Positions 25,092 through 37,425 of a stretch of 64,000 nucleotides of DNA are shown here, one piece after another. A program made the translations under genes and the position numbers. Source of the stretch: Coriaria nepalensis (Eukaryota > Streptophyta > Magnoliopsida > Cucurbitales > Coriariaceae); contig CP114493.1 of the NCBI GenBank assembly GCA_027186245.1, forward strand, positions 3,169,501 through 3,233,500. The letters run 5' to 3'. The notes under the pieces are model-generated. The model did no database searches and had not been told where the DNA came from. It saw only the letters and a program-made list of their open reading frames with translations. Positions within the stretch are counted from its first letter, which is position 1. Every line of letters begins with the position of its first letter.

Positions 25092-25097
25092 ATCATT

Positions 25098-25484
25098 TCT
25101 CATAATTAAGAGGTTATCAACATAGACCAAAAAATAAGTAATATTTTTTTTCCCATTGTAAAATAAATAGGGGTGTATCAAATTTTGTCCGAGTGAAACC
25201 CAAAAACGTGAGAGCATTGCTAAGAGCACGATAGCAAGCACGAGGGGATTTGTTTTAAATCATATAAAGATCAACGAAGACGGAAAATATACTTTGGATA
25301 GATCGGGTCAACAAATCCCGGAGGTTGATACATATAAACAACTTCATCTAAGCCCGCATGAAGGAAGACATTATCGATGTCAAGTTGTCGTAAAACCCAT
25401 CCTTACATAAAAGCTAGAGCAATGATAGTCCGAATGGTAATCGGTATGACCATGGGGTTAACAGTTTCTGTATAATCAAGTTGG
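25098..25484 (-). pseudogene. Ty1/copia reverse transcriptase N-terminal fragment
   Basis: Reading from 25484 down, QLDYTETVNPMVIPITIRTI, ALAFM, GWVLRQLDIDNVFLHAGLDE, VYMYQPPGFVD, SLYDLKQIPS, CYRALSNALTFLGFT and TYFLVYVDNLLIM are consecutive landmarks of copia RT. The catalytic pair appears as VDN instead of VDD. Stops (after GF and RLR) and frame changes break it. It continues at 22394 after the insertion. Confidence 0.85.
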
Positions 25485-25509
25485 ACATATATAGCCAAAG
25501 GTAAGGCTA
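25485..25509. repeat. Right copy of the 25-bp direct repeat flanking the copia fragment
   Basis: It matches 21401-21425 at 24 of 25 bases. It is far longer than a retroviral-type target duplication (5 bp). Confidence 0.85.
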
Positions 25510-26010
25510 ACTAAATTTTAATAATTAAGAAAGTGATAAGATATTATTATTACAATATTTCAAGTATCTGTACAATAAAATAATATAAAATTATATGAAA
25601 TTATATTTCTGTTATACCAACAGCATGCATAAAAGTCAAAGTTATTAAAACATTCAAACCAATTTTGCTAATTGTATTTCAGCCGATATATCTCTATGGA
25701 AGAGCATTTTAGTGTTTGCTATTTTAGTTGGTTCAAAGCCCAATTTGTGGGCCACTGTTATAAATGCAAAAATAAGAGGAGGATCCTCGCAAAAAAGAAA
25801 AAAAAATGACTTTCATCCATTTGATGATAAATTGAGAAAGAAATGAAAATACATGTAATAAAATAAAAGCATTGGGAAAAAATATAAAAAATGAGACGAA
25901 AAAGAGAAAAATAAACAGAGAAAATAAATGAGATAAAAAGGAAAAAAATTAAAAAAAAAAAAATATATATATATATATATATTTAAACGTGAAATTGAAT
26001 ACATAAGCAG
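25510..26010. other. AT-rich spacer with A-rich tract and (AT)n
   Basis: Purine-rich from 25790 (AAAAAAGAAAAAAAAATGAC, then GAAAAATAAACAGAG) and a pure (AT)n run at about 25962-25982. No gene was seen. Confidence 0.6.
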
Positions 26011-26270
26011 TGCTTGGCAACATTTTTGGAAAATATTTTTTGTGTTAACAAAAATGAAAAATGTTTTTCATAAGGGAACAATACTACTTGGGAATGATTT
26101 TTGTGTTAGAGAGAATTAGAAACCGATTGTTGAAATCATGCAAAAAAAAAAAAAAAAGGTCATAAAACTTAAATGCAAAAATTGATTTTGGTAGTTTTCT
26201 GCATTTTAAGCAACATTTTTTTATTTTGTTGGCTACTGTAGCATTATAGCATTTTCTCATTTTTCTCACT
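26011..26270 (+). mobile_element. Terminus-like sequence left of the Myb/SANT-like gene
   Basis: It begins TGCTTGGCAACATTTTTGGA and is followed by AT-rich sequence of about 250 bp. The complement of 50131-50147 carries the same start (GCTTGGCAATGTTTTTC). Such 'CTTGGCAAC' starts are common at the ends of plant DNA transposons. The matching right end was not found. Confidence 0.35.
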
Positions 26271-26588
26271 CATCTTTCATCAGATTCCAACTTTATTCAA
26301 AGTATGATTTTACGACCTACCTCCTTGTCTCACTTACTCTCACGATCTCATTCTTTGAAGGAAGGTTCACTTCTACCCTATTCTAAAGCAACCTATCTAT
26401 TTCTTCATTCGTGACCTTGGCTGAATCCGTCTCCTTATCCTTCATTCGAGGTATGATTTCAGTTTATCCTTGTATTTTCGTTGTTCATGGAACATCATTC
26501 TCTGTAAAATAGCTATGACCTTGTTTATCACAATGCCTCATATAATATTTTATGTCAGAACTTTATGTGTTTTGATGTAGTGAGAAAT

Positions 26589-27692
26589 ATGGCATCTGTA
26601 CCTGTTGATGCATCTGAGGATGGGCATGGACTCCCGTCTTAGAGACCGCACTCATCGATATAATGGAGGACGAGATGAAAAGAGGCAACCTGAATAATGG
26701 TGTATTCACAAAAATATGTGGAAGAGGATGTGTGATACATTGAATATGCAATCGACCTATAAGTTCAAGGAGAAGAAGATCAACTAAAAGGTCCAACGTC
26801 TAAAGCAAAGGCACCCACACTTCGCATCCCTATTAAAGGAAACTGGGTATAGATGGGACCCCGAAACGGACTCTGTTAGTTGCTTAGAGGAGCATTAGAC
26901 AGCTCTAATCAAAGTAAATTGTCTTACCCACACCATAACAGCTTCATATATAGTCAAAGGTGTATTGCTATGATCTATGTTGTTGATCTGTTTCATGCAT
27001 TTTTTAACACATATATGAAGTTTTATGTAGTTCTATTTTAGATTGTTTTGGAAAAATTTGAACTTTTATTTATTGAAATGATTAGTTGAATTGGAGATTC
27101 AATTTTCTCTTCATTTTTTTTTTTAAATTTTCAATACAAGCTATGTTATGAATCTTGATATTGTTGTTTATGTGTTTTGTATCACAGAAAAATAAAGGAT
27201 ATAAGTAGTTCCGTAAGAAGGGATGTGACGATTATTTGAAGTTGGGAAACCTAATTGGCAGAACAACCGCTACAGGCACTCTACGTCACTCATCCGCCAA
27301 TCCACTACCTGATAGCGATGAGAAAAAAGACTTGATGGATGACTTCCACAATGCAAATGTCCACCATGTAACTAATAGCCAGTCACGTACCAAACCACCT
27401 AGCCAACTGATTATTCTTCCATTGGATGATGACGAAGTTCTTGTAAGGATGGCTGATTAGTATGAGGACGTGTTGGTCGGTTGCCATGCTATGTCCCTCT
27501 CATACACGACCCTCACCCCTTCCCCCACCTTTTAACCGGGGGAATTCGAATAATCCACCTATCACTGCTCCACTTGGTGCAGTCCCCGAAAAAGGTGATG
27601 ATTTCCGTTCCACTTTCTTTACTGCTGCACATATTATTGCTGGTATGGAAAGGGTACCAAAGAGATCAAAAAAGCAAACTCGAGCCTAAGAT
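26589..27692 (+). pseudogene. Degraded Myb/SANT-like DNA-binding gene (Harbinger ORF1 type)
   Basis: Pieces in order are MASVPVDASEDGHGLPS, then ALIDIMEDEMKRGNLNNGVF, WKRMCDTLNMQSTYKFKEKK and LKQRHPHFASLLKETGYRWD, then PETDSVSCLEEH. After an apparent intron come FRKKGCDDYLKLGNLIGRTT, ATGTLRHSSANPLPDSDEKK and a basic stretch ERVPKRSKKQTR near 27689. This is the layout of plant Myb/SANT-like (Myb_DNA-bind_3) proteins, which include the DNA-binding partner encoded by PIF/Harbinger transposons. At least two frameshifts and stops break the frame. No Harbinger transposase was found nearby, so origin from such an element is an inference. Confidence 0.65.
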
Positions 27693-28499
27693 TTAGCTGA
27701 TTGTTATACGTTCTTCACCAAGGGTTCTAAGGCGAAGGCTGCGTGTTATGAAGCAATAGAAAAGAGCAAGTCTACCCATTACGCTTATAAGAGCAAACTT
27801 ATTGCAGAAACTGCATAACCCAACCAGTAAGGAATGAATTCAGTATCACTTTTTGTGTTGAGGTTCTAAATTATATCCCATATGTTTCCATTAGCACTCA
27901 TACTCTAGCAACCAGTTCATCAAGTTAAGTGTTTCCAACCGTGAATTATTCATGGTCATTAGTGTTGATCAGTCCTAGCTTAGTGAGTGGTTGAATTATA
28001 AGTTATACAATTCAAGATTAATTATTATAAGTATTGGACCTTATCGGATCATATTTGATTGGCTTGATGCGTATTATATTTTCAATCTCTCTATTGTACT
28101 AAAGTCAATCGTTTTTTAATCTTACTTACATTTTATCAGGATGACGATTTAAACTTCCATGAGAAGAAGTTCCTTAGTTTGTGGCTCAGTTATGTTATAT
28201 ATTAATCTTAATTCTCTTTCATTCACTTTAACTCTTATGACACTCTTTCTCATTAAGTGACAATAAGGTTAACTTGTAGTTGGATTTCTTATAAGACCTT
28301 GGTTTGTTTGCTTTCACTCGTATCATTTTATAATTGTAGTACAATACTACGTAATCAATGATACTTGGAAATCTGATAAGTTCATTTACAAACTTTTTAT
28401 CTAAAACATTTATTTTGCCTTAAAAATATCAACGCATTCATTCTTTGTTCATTGAATTATCGATTGTTTCTTCTTTGAAACTATTCCAACTAACCGATT
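27693..28499. other. Spacer, no gene seen
   Basis: GATTGGCTTGATGCGTATTA near 28060 resembles GATTAGCTTGATGAGTATATAC at 6132, next to repeat copy A, so part of this is probably the same dispersed retroelement family. No coding frame was recognised. Confidence 0.4.
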
Positions 28500-29550
28500 C
28501 AAATTAGCACAAGCTAAAACATAATATGGATTCATCATCTATGATAGAAAATTAGTGTGAAAGCTTTAATTTCAATCTAGAATCTTCATAGATTAAGAAC
28601 ATATCCTTAGTTCTTCTCAAGAGTGATATTATGTTCCTGATTGTAATTTTAATGCTGTCAAATCAAACTTCTTTTATTCATGCTCATAACATTTAGGGCA
28701 TTGGAAAAATCCAATTTCATACATAGAATACATGACATAACCTATAGTCTTGCATAGGTAATTTGTTTCATGCATTCTCTCTTGCTTCATGTCTTTGGTG
28801 ACATGCTTTGAAGAGTGAGATTCTATTACATTTCTGAAATTGTCATTTCAAGGAACTTCCATACTAAACCCTTTTAGTATTATGCTTATGTACGTTAATG
28901 ATTCAAGCAAAGTAATTTTTTGAACATATCTCTATAGATCTCTAAAACATAAGTCAATAGGTGTTTTACCCATATCTTTTATGGAGAAGTTTTTTATAAC
29001 CATATTTAGATAATTTGCAATATAACTGCCTCATTCTTAATGAGTAGTAATCTAGAACATGAACATGATTTTGCTCCCACTAACTCTTGTATACACTTAG
29101 GTAATCTCTTTTCTGAAATCAAACGATTTGAATTATAAGTTTAGATTTCGAATCTTGGATGTCTGCTTCAATTTTAGATTAAGCTTCTATTTTGTGACCA
29201 TACAAAAATATTAGGTTATATCTCATATACCTTATATTTTCTATCCCGAATATGAAAGTGGAATTATTCATATTAAGTGCACCGAATATTAGTATATACT
29301 AAAGAATCATAATTCCTTCTTTCGAAGGTTCCTCATTAGTGAGATACATGCAAACTAGGATTCTTAATCTAATTCTTAATTTTGTGATATTTTCATTTCA
29401 TTCAAGAATTCTCGTACTCCCACTGTCTTTTTAGAAAGTAATACGCTTTGTAGAAATCATATTTTGGCTAAAAAGCTCCTTTTAGCTCAATAGGATTTAG
29501 GCAAGATATATCATAGTCTCCAATGGATAATCCCATAAATTTAACATATA
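28500..29550 (-). pseudogene. Very degraded Ty1/copia reverse transcriptase remnant
   Basis: Reading downward, YISIILKGFSMEVP (about 28900) and SHSSKHVTKDMKQERMHETN, then CKTIGYVMYSMYEI (about 28740-28700), line up with the copia RT landmarks YIxKVLKRFNM, SPKTxEExxYM and YASAIGSLMYAM. Upstream pieces (to about 29550) are too decayed to align with confidence. Stops and frame changes are frequent. Confidence 0.5.
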
Positions 29551-32259
29551 TTAGATCTTATCTTCAACTATTTTGTATCATATTACTAGATTGAACCGAT
29601 CATCTCTATATCTCATATGATGATATGATGATGTTGTCTTTCCATATTTCATGTGGATCATTTGATACAGATTTTGATAGAATCATATTTGCTATGTATG
29701 TGGTGATTTCTAGGTTATGGCCAAGCCTAACATAATCATGTTCATTGTGTAAGTCATATTTGAATCGTTCTCTTAAAGCTCATCCTCTTCATCATAAATG
29801 ATCTTCTTACCCCCTCATTAAAACACGATTCACATCATTATACCCGATAAAATGATTGAGGAATGCATTGCATCATAAATGATTTTTGATTGAGTGAGTT
29901 CAAATAAATAAGTAAAAGTTATTTAGCCGACCTTATGCTATTCATTTTGTACTTATATCAATTATAATATTAACATATTGGATGTCTGACTTGGACCTAT
30001 ATGACATGATTGATAAATAAAAATACTTTTAACACTCCACCTTTGTTATATATTCCGTACATCACACTAGGTGGGTTCCCTTAATGACTTCAGTGTCTAT
30101 GATTCGTAGACTCATTCTTCAATAGGCACGCGAAACAATTAGAAGGCCTCGACTTTTTTAGAACATGTCTTAGTCAAATAGTAATAAAATTTGAAGCGCC
30201 TCTTTTTACACTATTTTTGAAATCTAATGACTCAACCGTATGGATATGTAAAATATAGGAAAATGGGAAAACAATTGAACCGTGAAGGTTAATGATGCAT
30301 ATTCAAAGAAGAATGAAAATAGGAAGCAAAAGTCTTTGTTTCTTGTTGAAAATAAGTTTGGGGGAAAGAAGTGAGGAAGAAAACCTAGGGTGAAATTGAA
30401 GCCACTGTTAGACTTGACTGTGTCTGAAGGGGGTCTTATATAAGAGAAGGAAACATTCATACTCATTTTAATGGCGGTGGTGGCTGGCCAACAGCCACTA
30501 TGCAGCCTTGAAATCATCTTCTTGGATATGTCAAGGGTTGGGATCTCCCTTGACAAGTAATGTTGTTACAGAGAGGTTGAAATTGAATAGTCCCAATGTT
30601 ACTAGTTTCTAGTTGGTGGTTTTTATTGATATTTCGGAGAGATTGGGGAGGAGCAATTTTTGGAGGGTGGCTATTTTGGTGGTTGTTAGAAAGGAAATGT
30701 TTGCTTTTGGTAGATCTGCATTTGTGTTGATCATTCATTCAGCAGTTAGAGTCATCAAATGGATGGCTGCCAGAACAAATAGAGATGTGCCCAGTACCCG
30801 AATGGGTAATTTTACCCTTATTTCCTTTAAATTTGCTTTTGGTTATTGTTTCTCATGAGTTGGAAGAGATACATGTGCCTTCTTAAAGGTCCATTGGTCG
30901 GGGTTAGAGGATTTCTCCTCTAGCTACAGGTTTGTATAAAGCAAATCTCTCATCTCTGGAGTGATTTTTGGTTGGTATTGGTGGTAATTTTCGAAGGGTG
31001 CCCTCTCTTAAAATTTTGGCGTTGAATGGTGGGGTTTGCCTCCTTTGCTTTTGTTGTTTTTGCCTTCATATGCCCTTGTATTGGGCATGTATTGCTTTGC
31101 TTAGTGGTGGTTTGTTTTGTTTTGCTTTGCTTTGTTTTGGTGTTGTTTAACATCTTTGTTAGTATAATTTATTCCCCTTTTAGGCCGAGGGCTTCTTTGA
31201 CAGGTTTGTCTTGCTATGGAGATTTACATTTGGCCAAAAAAAAAAAATTACAAAAAATTAGAAGTAGACCTCCTATAAGATTCTTGTTTAGGTCTTCTTT
31301 CATAGAGGAAGTTATTTTTCATGAATGGGAAAAACATTGTTTACTTAATTAGATTTGTAGAACTCAAATTTTAAAAATCCAAATCTATATATAAGACGAA
31401 ACTCTAAATAAAATGTATCGAACTCGTAAAATTTTTGCCCCTAACAACTAAACCCTACTTAAGAATAAATCTTACATTCAATGAAGGAGAGATGCTCAAA
31501 ATTTTAATTTAGATACAAAAGTAACTGTTGACAATCTCATGCCGCCATTAACATATAGGGCCATGAACAACATATAGGGCCATTGTTCATGGCCGGGATC
31601 TACTACATATTTCATATCCGGAAATGCATGGATTTACATATAGGGCCATGTAATTGCGTTAAGTGGAAGCCCCTCTCTAATTCATGTCAACCGTTACATG
31701 TGTACCTCATTTGAATTCACATTATTTTAAGGTTTGAATCTAATAAAGCTTCATATATATAAAATGTTTGAATTTATGGTTTCAATTTTGGAATGACATG
31801 CAATGATGGAATCTAATTAAGCTTCAGTATATATAAAAGGTTGGAATCTAATTAAACTTCAGTATCTAATTAAGCACCGCACAATTTTACAGTGTATTCA
31901 AAATGGCAAGGAGTTGAATCAATGTATAATATACATGCACAAGCTCTACTTGACATAGATTCTTCCCTTTTTTTCGTTTCTTCTATTTTTTCATTTCGTA
32001 TTGGGAAAAAGATGTATATAATAAATTAATTCTCAATTTATAATCATAAGCTAGCTATAACATTCATTCAAAATATATATGATCAATACGTTGTCTTACA
32101 ATATGTATGTAACTATCAGGTGAGGATTCTTTGTTAGTTTTGCTTAGTACGTATGTCTATCAAAATGTACGTATATATATATGTGCTCTTTACATTTGAT
32201 CATGCGACGTCATCATGAGTCACTCATTCTCACTGAAAATGAAAGAAAACCTATATTAA
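29551..32259. other. Gene-free stretch downstream of the MYB gene
   Basis: Short open frames exist (for example 30556-30224 on -, 30613-30858 and 31026-31352 on +) but none resembles a known family. Repeated TTTTGCTTTG words (31100-31140) and an A-run at 31236-31248 could be the 3' end of a retroposon. The duplicated phrase CATATAGGGCCAT occurs three times at 31553-31650. Confidence 0.4.
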
Positions 32260-33771
32260 TTACGAGCTTCCACCAGAAAAGAAATCAATGAATCGATGCA
32301 CACAAGCCTTGTCATGGTACCCGTTCGCTTCTTGATTTACCTCTTCATCGTCTCTCCTAGAATTGTCAATCACTTCACTTCTAGTGTTGGAGTCAGTATT
32401 TACTTGAAGAAAATCATAGAACTCTACGGGATGACATTTGTCTGCATGCAATTTCAGGAGACATAAGTTCTAAGAAATCAAACGAGAAAATCAAATAATG
32501 CAATCATTCATATAAGGTGATGAGTAATTCTATGCACACAAAAAGCTGTCCACTCAATTATTAGGGTTATAATTTTTTTAGATTTTGCTTATGTGACAGC
32601 ACCCTAATAAGTCGGTGCACAGTTTTTTTTTCAGCACACGCTGGGCACACAAAAAGTTATTTATAATAATATGCTTTTGGATGTTTAATTGTTTTGAATA
32701 ATATTAATTTTGTATTATTATATTATATATCATATTAATTTTATATATATTTAAAATAAATGAATCCAAACAAAATTTATCCTTCAGAGTGTAATTAAGT
32801 AGCTGAAGATGTTGGGTAGTAATTATGTGTACCTTCTCGTGTTGTGATACAAGAAGCTGGATTTTGAAAGGGAAACTCTTTAAGAAATGGGGAAGGCGTA
32901 TTTTTGGATGTAAACTCGAATCTACCACAGTACTGGTCAACAAACGAAGCACGATTTCTCCCATCACAGTTAATAATGGGAGTATGATGATCTTGTAAGG
33001 TGGGAGAAGATATTTTAGTAGTATCATTTAGGAGCAGCGCTTGTGCAGCTCTCTTAGCATAGAGCTTAGACCTTTCCCTACACCTTCTTGCCATGATCAC
33101 GTGCCAATGGTTCTTCACTGCGTTGTCTGTGCGGCCTGGAAATAATCTTGCAATAACTGCCCATCTATTCCCGTGAATTCTGTGAGAAGTTAGGAGTCTC
33201 TCTTCTTCCTCTTCTGTAAATGGACTCCTGTTGATTCTTGGGTCTAACTGATTAAACCATCTCAGTCGGCAGCTCTTACCTGAATTCTTCATACAATTTT
33301 GTATTAGGTCTGTACAGGTCTAAGGTGTAAGAAACCATTTTTTATTTTATTTTGTAAGTAGAGAAAGTTCATTAGAACACACAAAAATATAAAATAAAAT
33401 ATTAAAAAATATTAAAAAATATTTAAAAAAAAGTTGAGAGGATCAGAATATATGAATTAGTGTTTCTTGTAATTCCACTTTCTGTAGCATATATTTGAAT
33501 CCTATTGTTTCTTCAATAGAATGTCTTTACATACCAATCAAATTGGAAAAACTTTATAGTTGAAATTAAAAAGTAAAAAAAAAAATATATATATATAGTA
33601 ATTCGGTTTTGTTGTAGTAAATAGGGCTAGCTTAGTAATGGGTCTTTCACCTGATCTTCCTTGGAGCTTCTCAGCTATGGCATTCCAGTTATGAGGACCG
33701 TATCGTTTGACCAGCTGCCTAAGCTTCTCGTCCTCGGCAGGCCGCCAGTGGCCTCTCGTGCACATCTTCAA
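32260..33771 (-). CDS. R2R3-MYB transcription factor, subgroup 21 (MYB52/54-like), three exons
   Basis: A nuclear DNA-binding protein of 249 residues. Exons are 33771-33651, 33279-32833 and 32441-32260, with GT...AG introns (371 and 391 bp) and an open joined frame. R2 begins [18 protein letters not shown] with Trp9, Trp29 and Trp48. R3 is [20 protein letters not shown] with Phe61, Trp80 and Trp99, ending HWHVIMARR. The first intron falls in the codon for Gly41 ([11 protein letters not shown]), a position common in R2R3 genes. The motifs [10 protein letters not shown] and the C-terminal tail [11 protein letters not shown] are characteristic of the MYB52/54/56/69 group, some members of which act in secondary wall and organ-boundary programmes. 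The start codon chosen is the first ATG before the R2 repeat. Function in this species is inferred only. Confidence 0.93.
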
Positions 33772-36382
33772 TCTTTTCTATTTCCTTGAAGAAGTAATTA
33801 TATACGAAGAACGATTTATAAAGTAGCTAAAAACCTTATAGAGATAGTTCGATCGATATATAGATTGAAACCCTAAAAAATTATTGCAGGATCGACCGAA
33901 TTATCGGATCATAATTTCTTTCAGACAAAACCTGTTGATGCAAATAAGAAAGGAAGAACAGAAAGAGAGAAAAAGGTAGCGAAGAATGATCAAGACGAGG
34001 AGAAAAGGGAGGAGTTAAATAAAAGGGTAAGATGGGAGGGAGTATTTTCCGTTGGAGAGTTGGGAGAGTTTGGACAGACCTTGCACCTGCGATTGACGCA
34101 ACTTCTCGGCTACCTATTTAACCCTACTTCTTAAGTAATTACTTGTACAAGATGATATATAACAAAGTAAGAGAATGAGGAAGAAAAAGAGAGAGAGAAA
34201 GGTTGCTTGGACCGGAGAATAGTTTGGTTCTGCTTTCAACGTCTTCACATGTTTCTAACCTACAACGCCTACTTATAACCCACCTTTTATTTCCCAACTA
34301 ATTTCTGTATATATTAATTTGTTTATAAAATTCCCTTTATATACTTATTATAATCAATTGTAATAGTAATAGTAGTCAGATAAATACCCTTTTTTACTAC
34401 GGAAAAAAAAAAATACTGTGCTACGTATAAATTACATGCAGTACTATATTTAAGGGCAGCTTCCATTTACGTATTAACATCCAGATTAATATTAATGAAT
34501 AAATAAAGGCTTATGGTTGGTATTGTTGTTGTTAGACTTGGGGGTGTTTGAAGTTTTCGAAACTTTTCAGACCTAACTAAAACCATTAGGACCAGAAACC
34601 TCACAACTGCACGTGGAGAATCGGACACACATTCTTGCAATAATATTATTATTGAAATAACTACTAGATATTGCTTGTCTAGCTAGTCAAACACAGGTGA
34701 CCAAGTATAGTTCTGCTCTCGCTTGCGTTTACAAATGAGGTAATTATATCAATGTATCATTCTGTCCAACAACCCCAAAATTGCTCTCTCGTATCTTCCA
34801 CGCTCCTCCATCGGCTTTGACTACGGAAAAGAATAATTGATCATCTTTTTGGGAAGAAGGAATCGAATTAGACGTGCAAAACAACTAGTTAAGTAGTTGG
34901 ATAAATAAAAGTGTCATAGATGTAGTGCATTCGGTTAAGATTTGAGTGTTTGAAACTTCACTTTTAAAAGTTGTGATTTTTTGTTATATGCCCATCGAAT
35001 AAGGCTAAACCCGATTCGTATAATTATGTGTGAGAAATGATTTTTTTTACTTTTTAAGAAGATAATTACATGTTTTCTTATTTTGTCTATATGATTCGAA
35101 TTCAAAACCTAGTTAAGCTACTAGATTTTAGGTTATGGTATTATTTCATTGTGAACATATCTTGTTATTATGAATATTAGGAATGTTATTTATCATTTAT
35201 CATCGTTACAAGGGTACGGGTCTATTGTAACGGTTAGTCAGGTAGCAAAAAACTAAACTTCTTAGTTAGCCTGACTTTTTACACACAAGAAATTGGAAAA
35301 AAATAGTGTAAACCTTCCCTCAAGGTGGAATTCTTCGTACCAAATAAAATAATATGTATAATAAAATATAGATAAATTAATAAATTTTTTTAATAGTTCT
35401 AGAATTAAAAAAATTTATTAATTTTAAGGAAATATGAAATTATTAATAAATTAGTAATTTATTAATTTATCAAAATATTTTTAATTTTATTAAGTTTATT
35501 TTGAAGCTAATTAAATATGAAAAGTTAAATTTAGTAAGTATATTATTTTAATAATTTTATTAATTTATCAAATATTATTTTATTGAAGTTCTACGGTATA
35601 TTCCTTTAGAACTTGTGATGGTGAGAGAATCAATAATATATTTCAATAATGGCATGATTGATTACTAGAGTAATGAGAATCGTAAAAAAGATATTTTTCA
35701 AAATCGTTCAAAAAATGAGTAGAGAATTGATTAGAATTGGCATGAGGGTGATTTGCATCATTATCACCCATTTTCTAGCATAATACCATGGGAAGCAAGT
35801 GGAAACATTTTTAGTTAAATGCATAATGCAAAACTAGATCCTTACCATTCCATGAAATTACTATGAATGATAACTAAACAACGAATGAGAATTACATTCT
35901 GGATTTTGTGAAATGGTAACCAAACATAATATAAGTTTTACTAACCTTTATATTGTGTAGGAAGAAGGAAGTTACACATTTAGAGTTTTTATTTATTATT
36001 TATTATTTATTATTTATTATTTTATCTGTATTTGTAAATTGATTAGATTTTATAAACCGTAATTAAATCTTAATTTAATTAGATAAGCCCTTAATTTAAC
36101 CCAGAATGAAAGCCATGAGAAAATCTATGCATGCACGTCCAACAAAATTAGCCATAAAGGAGATCAATGTTTTATAACTAAGCTTAACCGTTAAATTTAC
36201 AAGGAAAAGAAATAAATTTGACAACCCTTTTAAACTGTCAGAAAAGCCCAAAAGAGAAATTACCACATAATCATGATAACCTCATTTCTTTTTTTGCTTT
36301 CATCAAAAGGTTCTAACTTCTAAGTTATAACACCTAATCAAAACTATAACTTGTCATCCAAGATTACACTCTTGAGAAGCAT
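33772..36382. other. MYB upstream region and spacer to the MRD1-like locus
   Basis: 33772-34250 holds the MYB leader and promoter side, with GA-rich stretches (GAGGAAGAAAAAGAGAGAGA at about 34176). The remainder is AT-rich with no recognisable gene. Confidence 0.4.
35991..36023. repeat. (ATTTATT)n short tandem repeat
   Basis: Four to five copies of a 7-bp ATTTATT unit. Confidence 0.9.
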
Positions 36383-37103
36383 TTACTCGGTGATACTATC
36401 AAACTTTCTCTTCTTCAACGACTTTCCTGGGTTTTGAAAACCATTTTGCTCATCAGTGAACTGAGCTGCTGTCCTAGCTCGTAATTCTTCTAAGCTCTCG
36501 CCTTCCTTGGCTTTGGCCCTCTCTAGAACCTGTAGTCATTTCTATGATGTTATACCATACATAGCCTGTTATACTGGAGTATCAAGAAAAGGTTTAAGAA
36601 GACATGGTATTAGACCCTGGTACCCTACCAGATGGCGACCATACAGATGGGTGCCTGAAAGTGCTTGTAGTGCGTTTTGCGCCTCTTCCTTTGTAACGTG
36701 CTCCACAAATGCAAATCCTCTATGAGTTTCAAACTTCTTTGGAAGCCTTAAGCCCTTAATCTGACAGATATTACAAGAAATAATGGTTAAAGAGAAAAAC
36801 TAAAACAGTAAACAGTAAACAGTAAACATATTCAGGGGTGAAAAAGTTGGCAAGCTGAAGAGAATTTCTAAGAACGTCTCTTTTATGAATGACTTTATCC
36901 ACCAAAATTGGAAAGAAACAAATACATGAAAAGTCAACCAAACATGTTAGATATTAGTTAAGACTCTTGTTACCGCAGAATAATTCAAAGTCTTATTGCC
37001 AACAAGAAGAGAACAAGAAAAACTTTTACCGTTGCTTCTCTAATGCATATTTTATCTTCTATATGGTCAAGAGAGCCGGAGAAGATATAAAACCTATCCT
37101 TGA

Positions 37104-37108
37104 GAAGA
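37104..37108. repeat. Target-site duplication GAAGA, left
   Basis: GAAGA immediately before the 5' LTR, identical to 41428-41432. Confidence 0.9.
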
Positions 37109-37394
37109 TGTTAGACTCTCGATTATTAAGACTTATGTTAGGCGGAATATAACTTAATATAATTGTTATTATTATGTTATAGTTATTATTATTAGTGAGA
37201 GCTATTTTTGTAATTAGTGATTAGTAGGTTAATTAGCAGTTCTTGATTAGGGTTAGGTCATTGGGAATTTGGAGAGTAAGAACTCTTAGGGAGAGACGGT
37301 CTATCTCTCGGATTGTAGGCCAACCTATGCTATTTTTCTTGATCGCATAACAAAGATTAGCCCTAGTTCTATAATTCTAGATTGGGTCCTATCA
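37109..37394 (+). repeat. 5' LTR of the gypsy element
   Basis: Starts TGTTAGACTCTC and ends CCTATCA, with the canonical TG...CA borders. It is 286 bp and is followed at once by the primer-binding site. Confidence 0.95.
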
Positions 37395-37397
37395 AAT

Positions 37398-37409
37398 TGG
37401 TATCAGAGC
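37398..37409 (+). other. Primer-binding site of the gypsy element
   Basis: TGGTATCAGAGC, complementary to the 3' end of initiator-Met tRNA, 3 bp after the 5' LTR. Confidence 0.9.
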
Positions 37410-37425
37410 ACTCGATCAATGATGG

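Noticed and set aside
30224..30556. 110-codon minus-strand frame.
   Set aside because: Composition is Ser/Phe-rich with no recognisable domain and no supporting neighbours. Probably chance.
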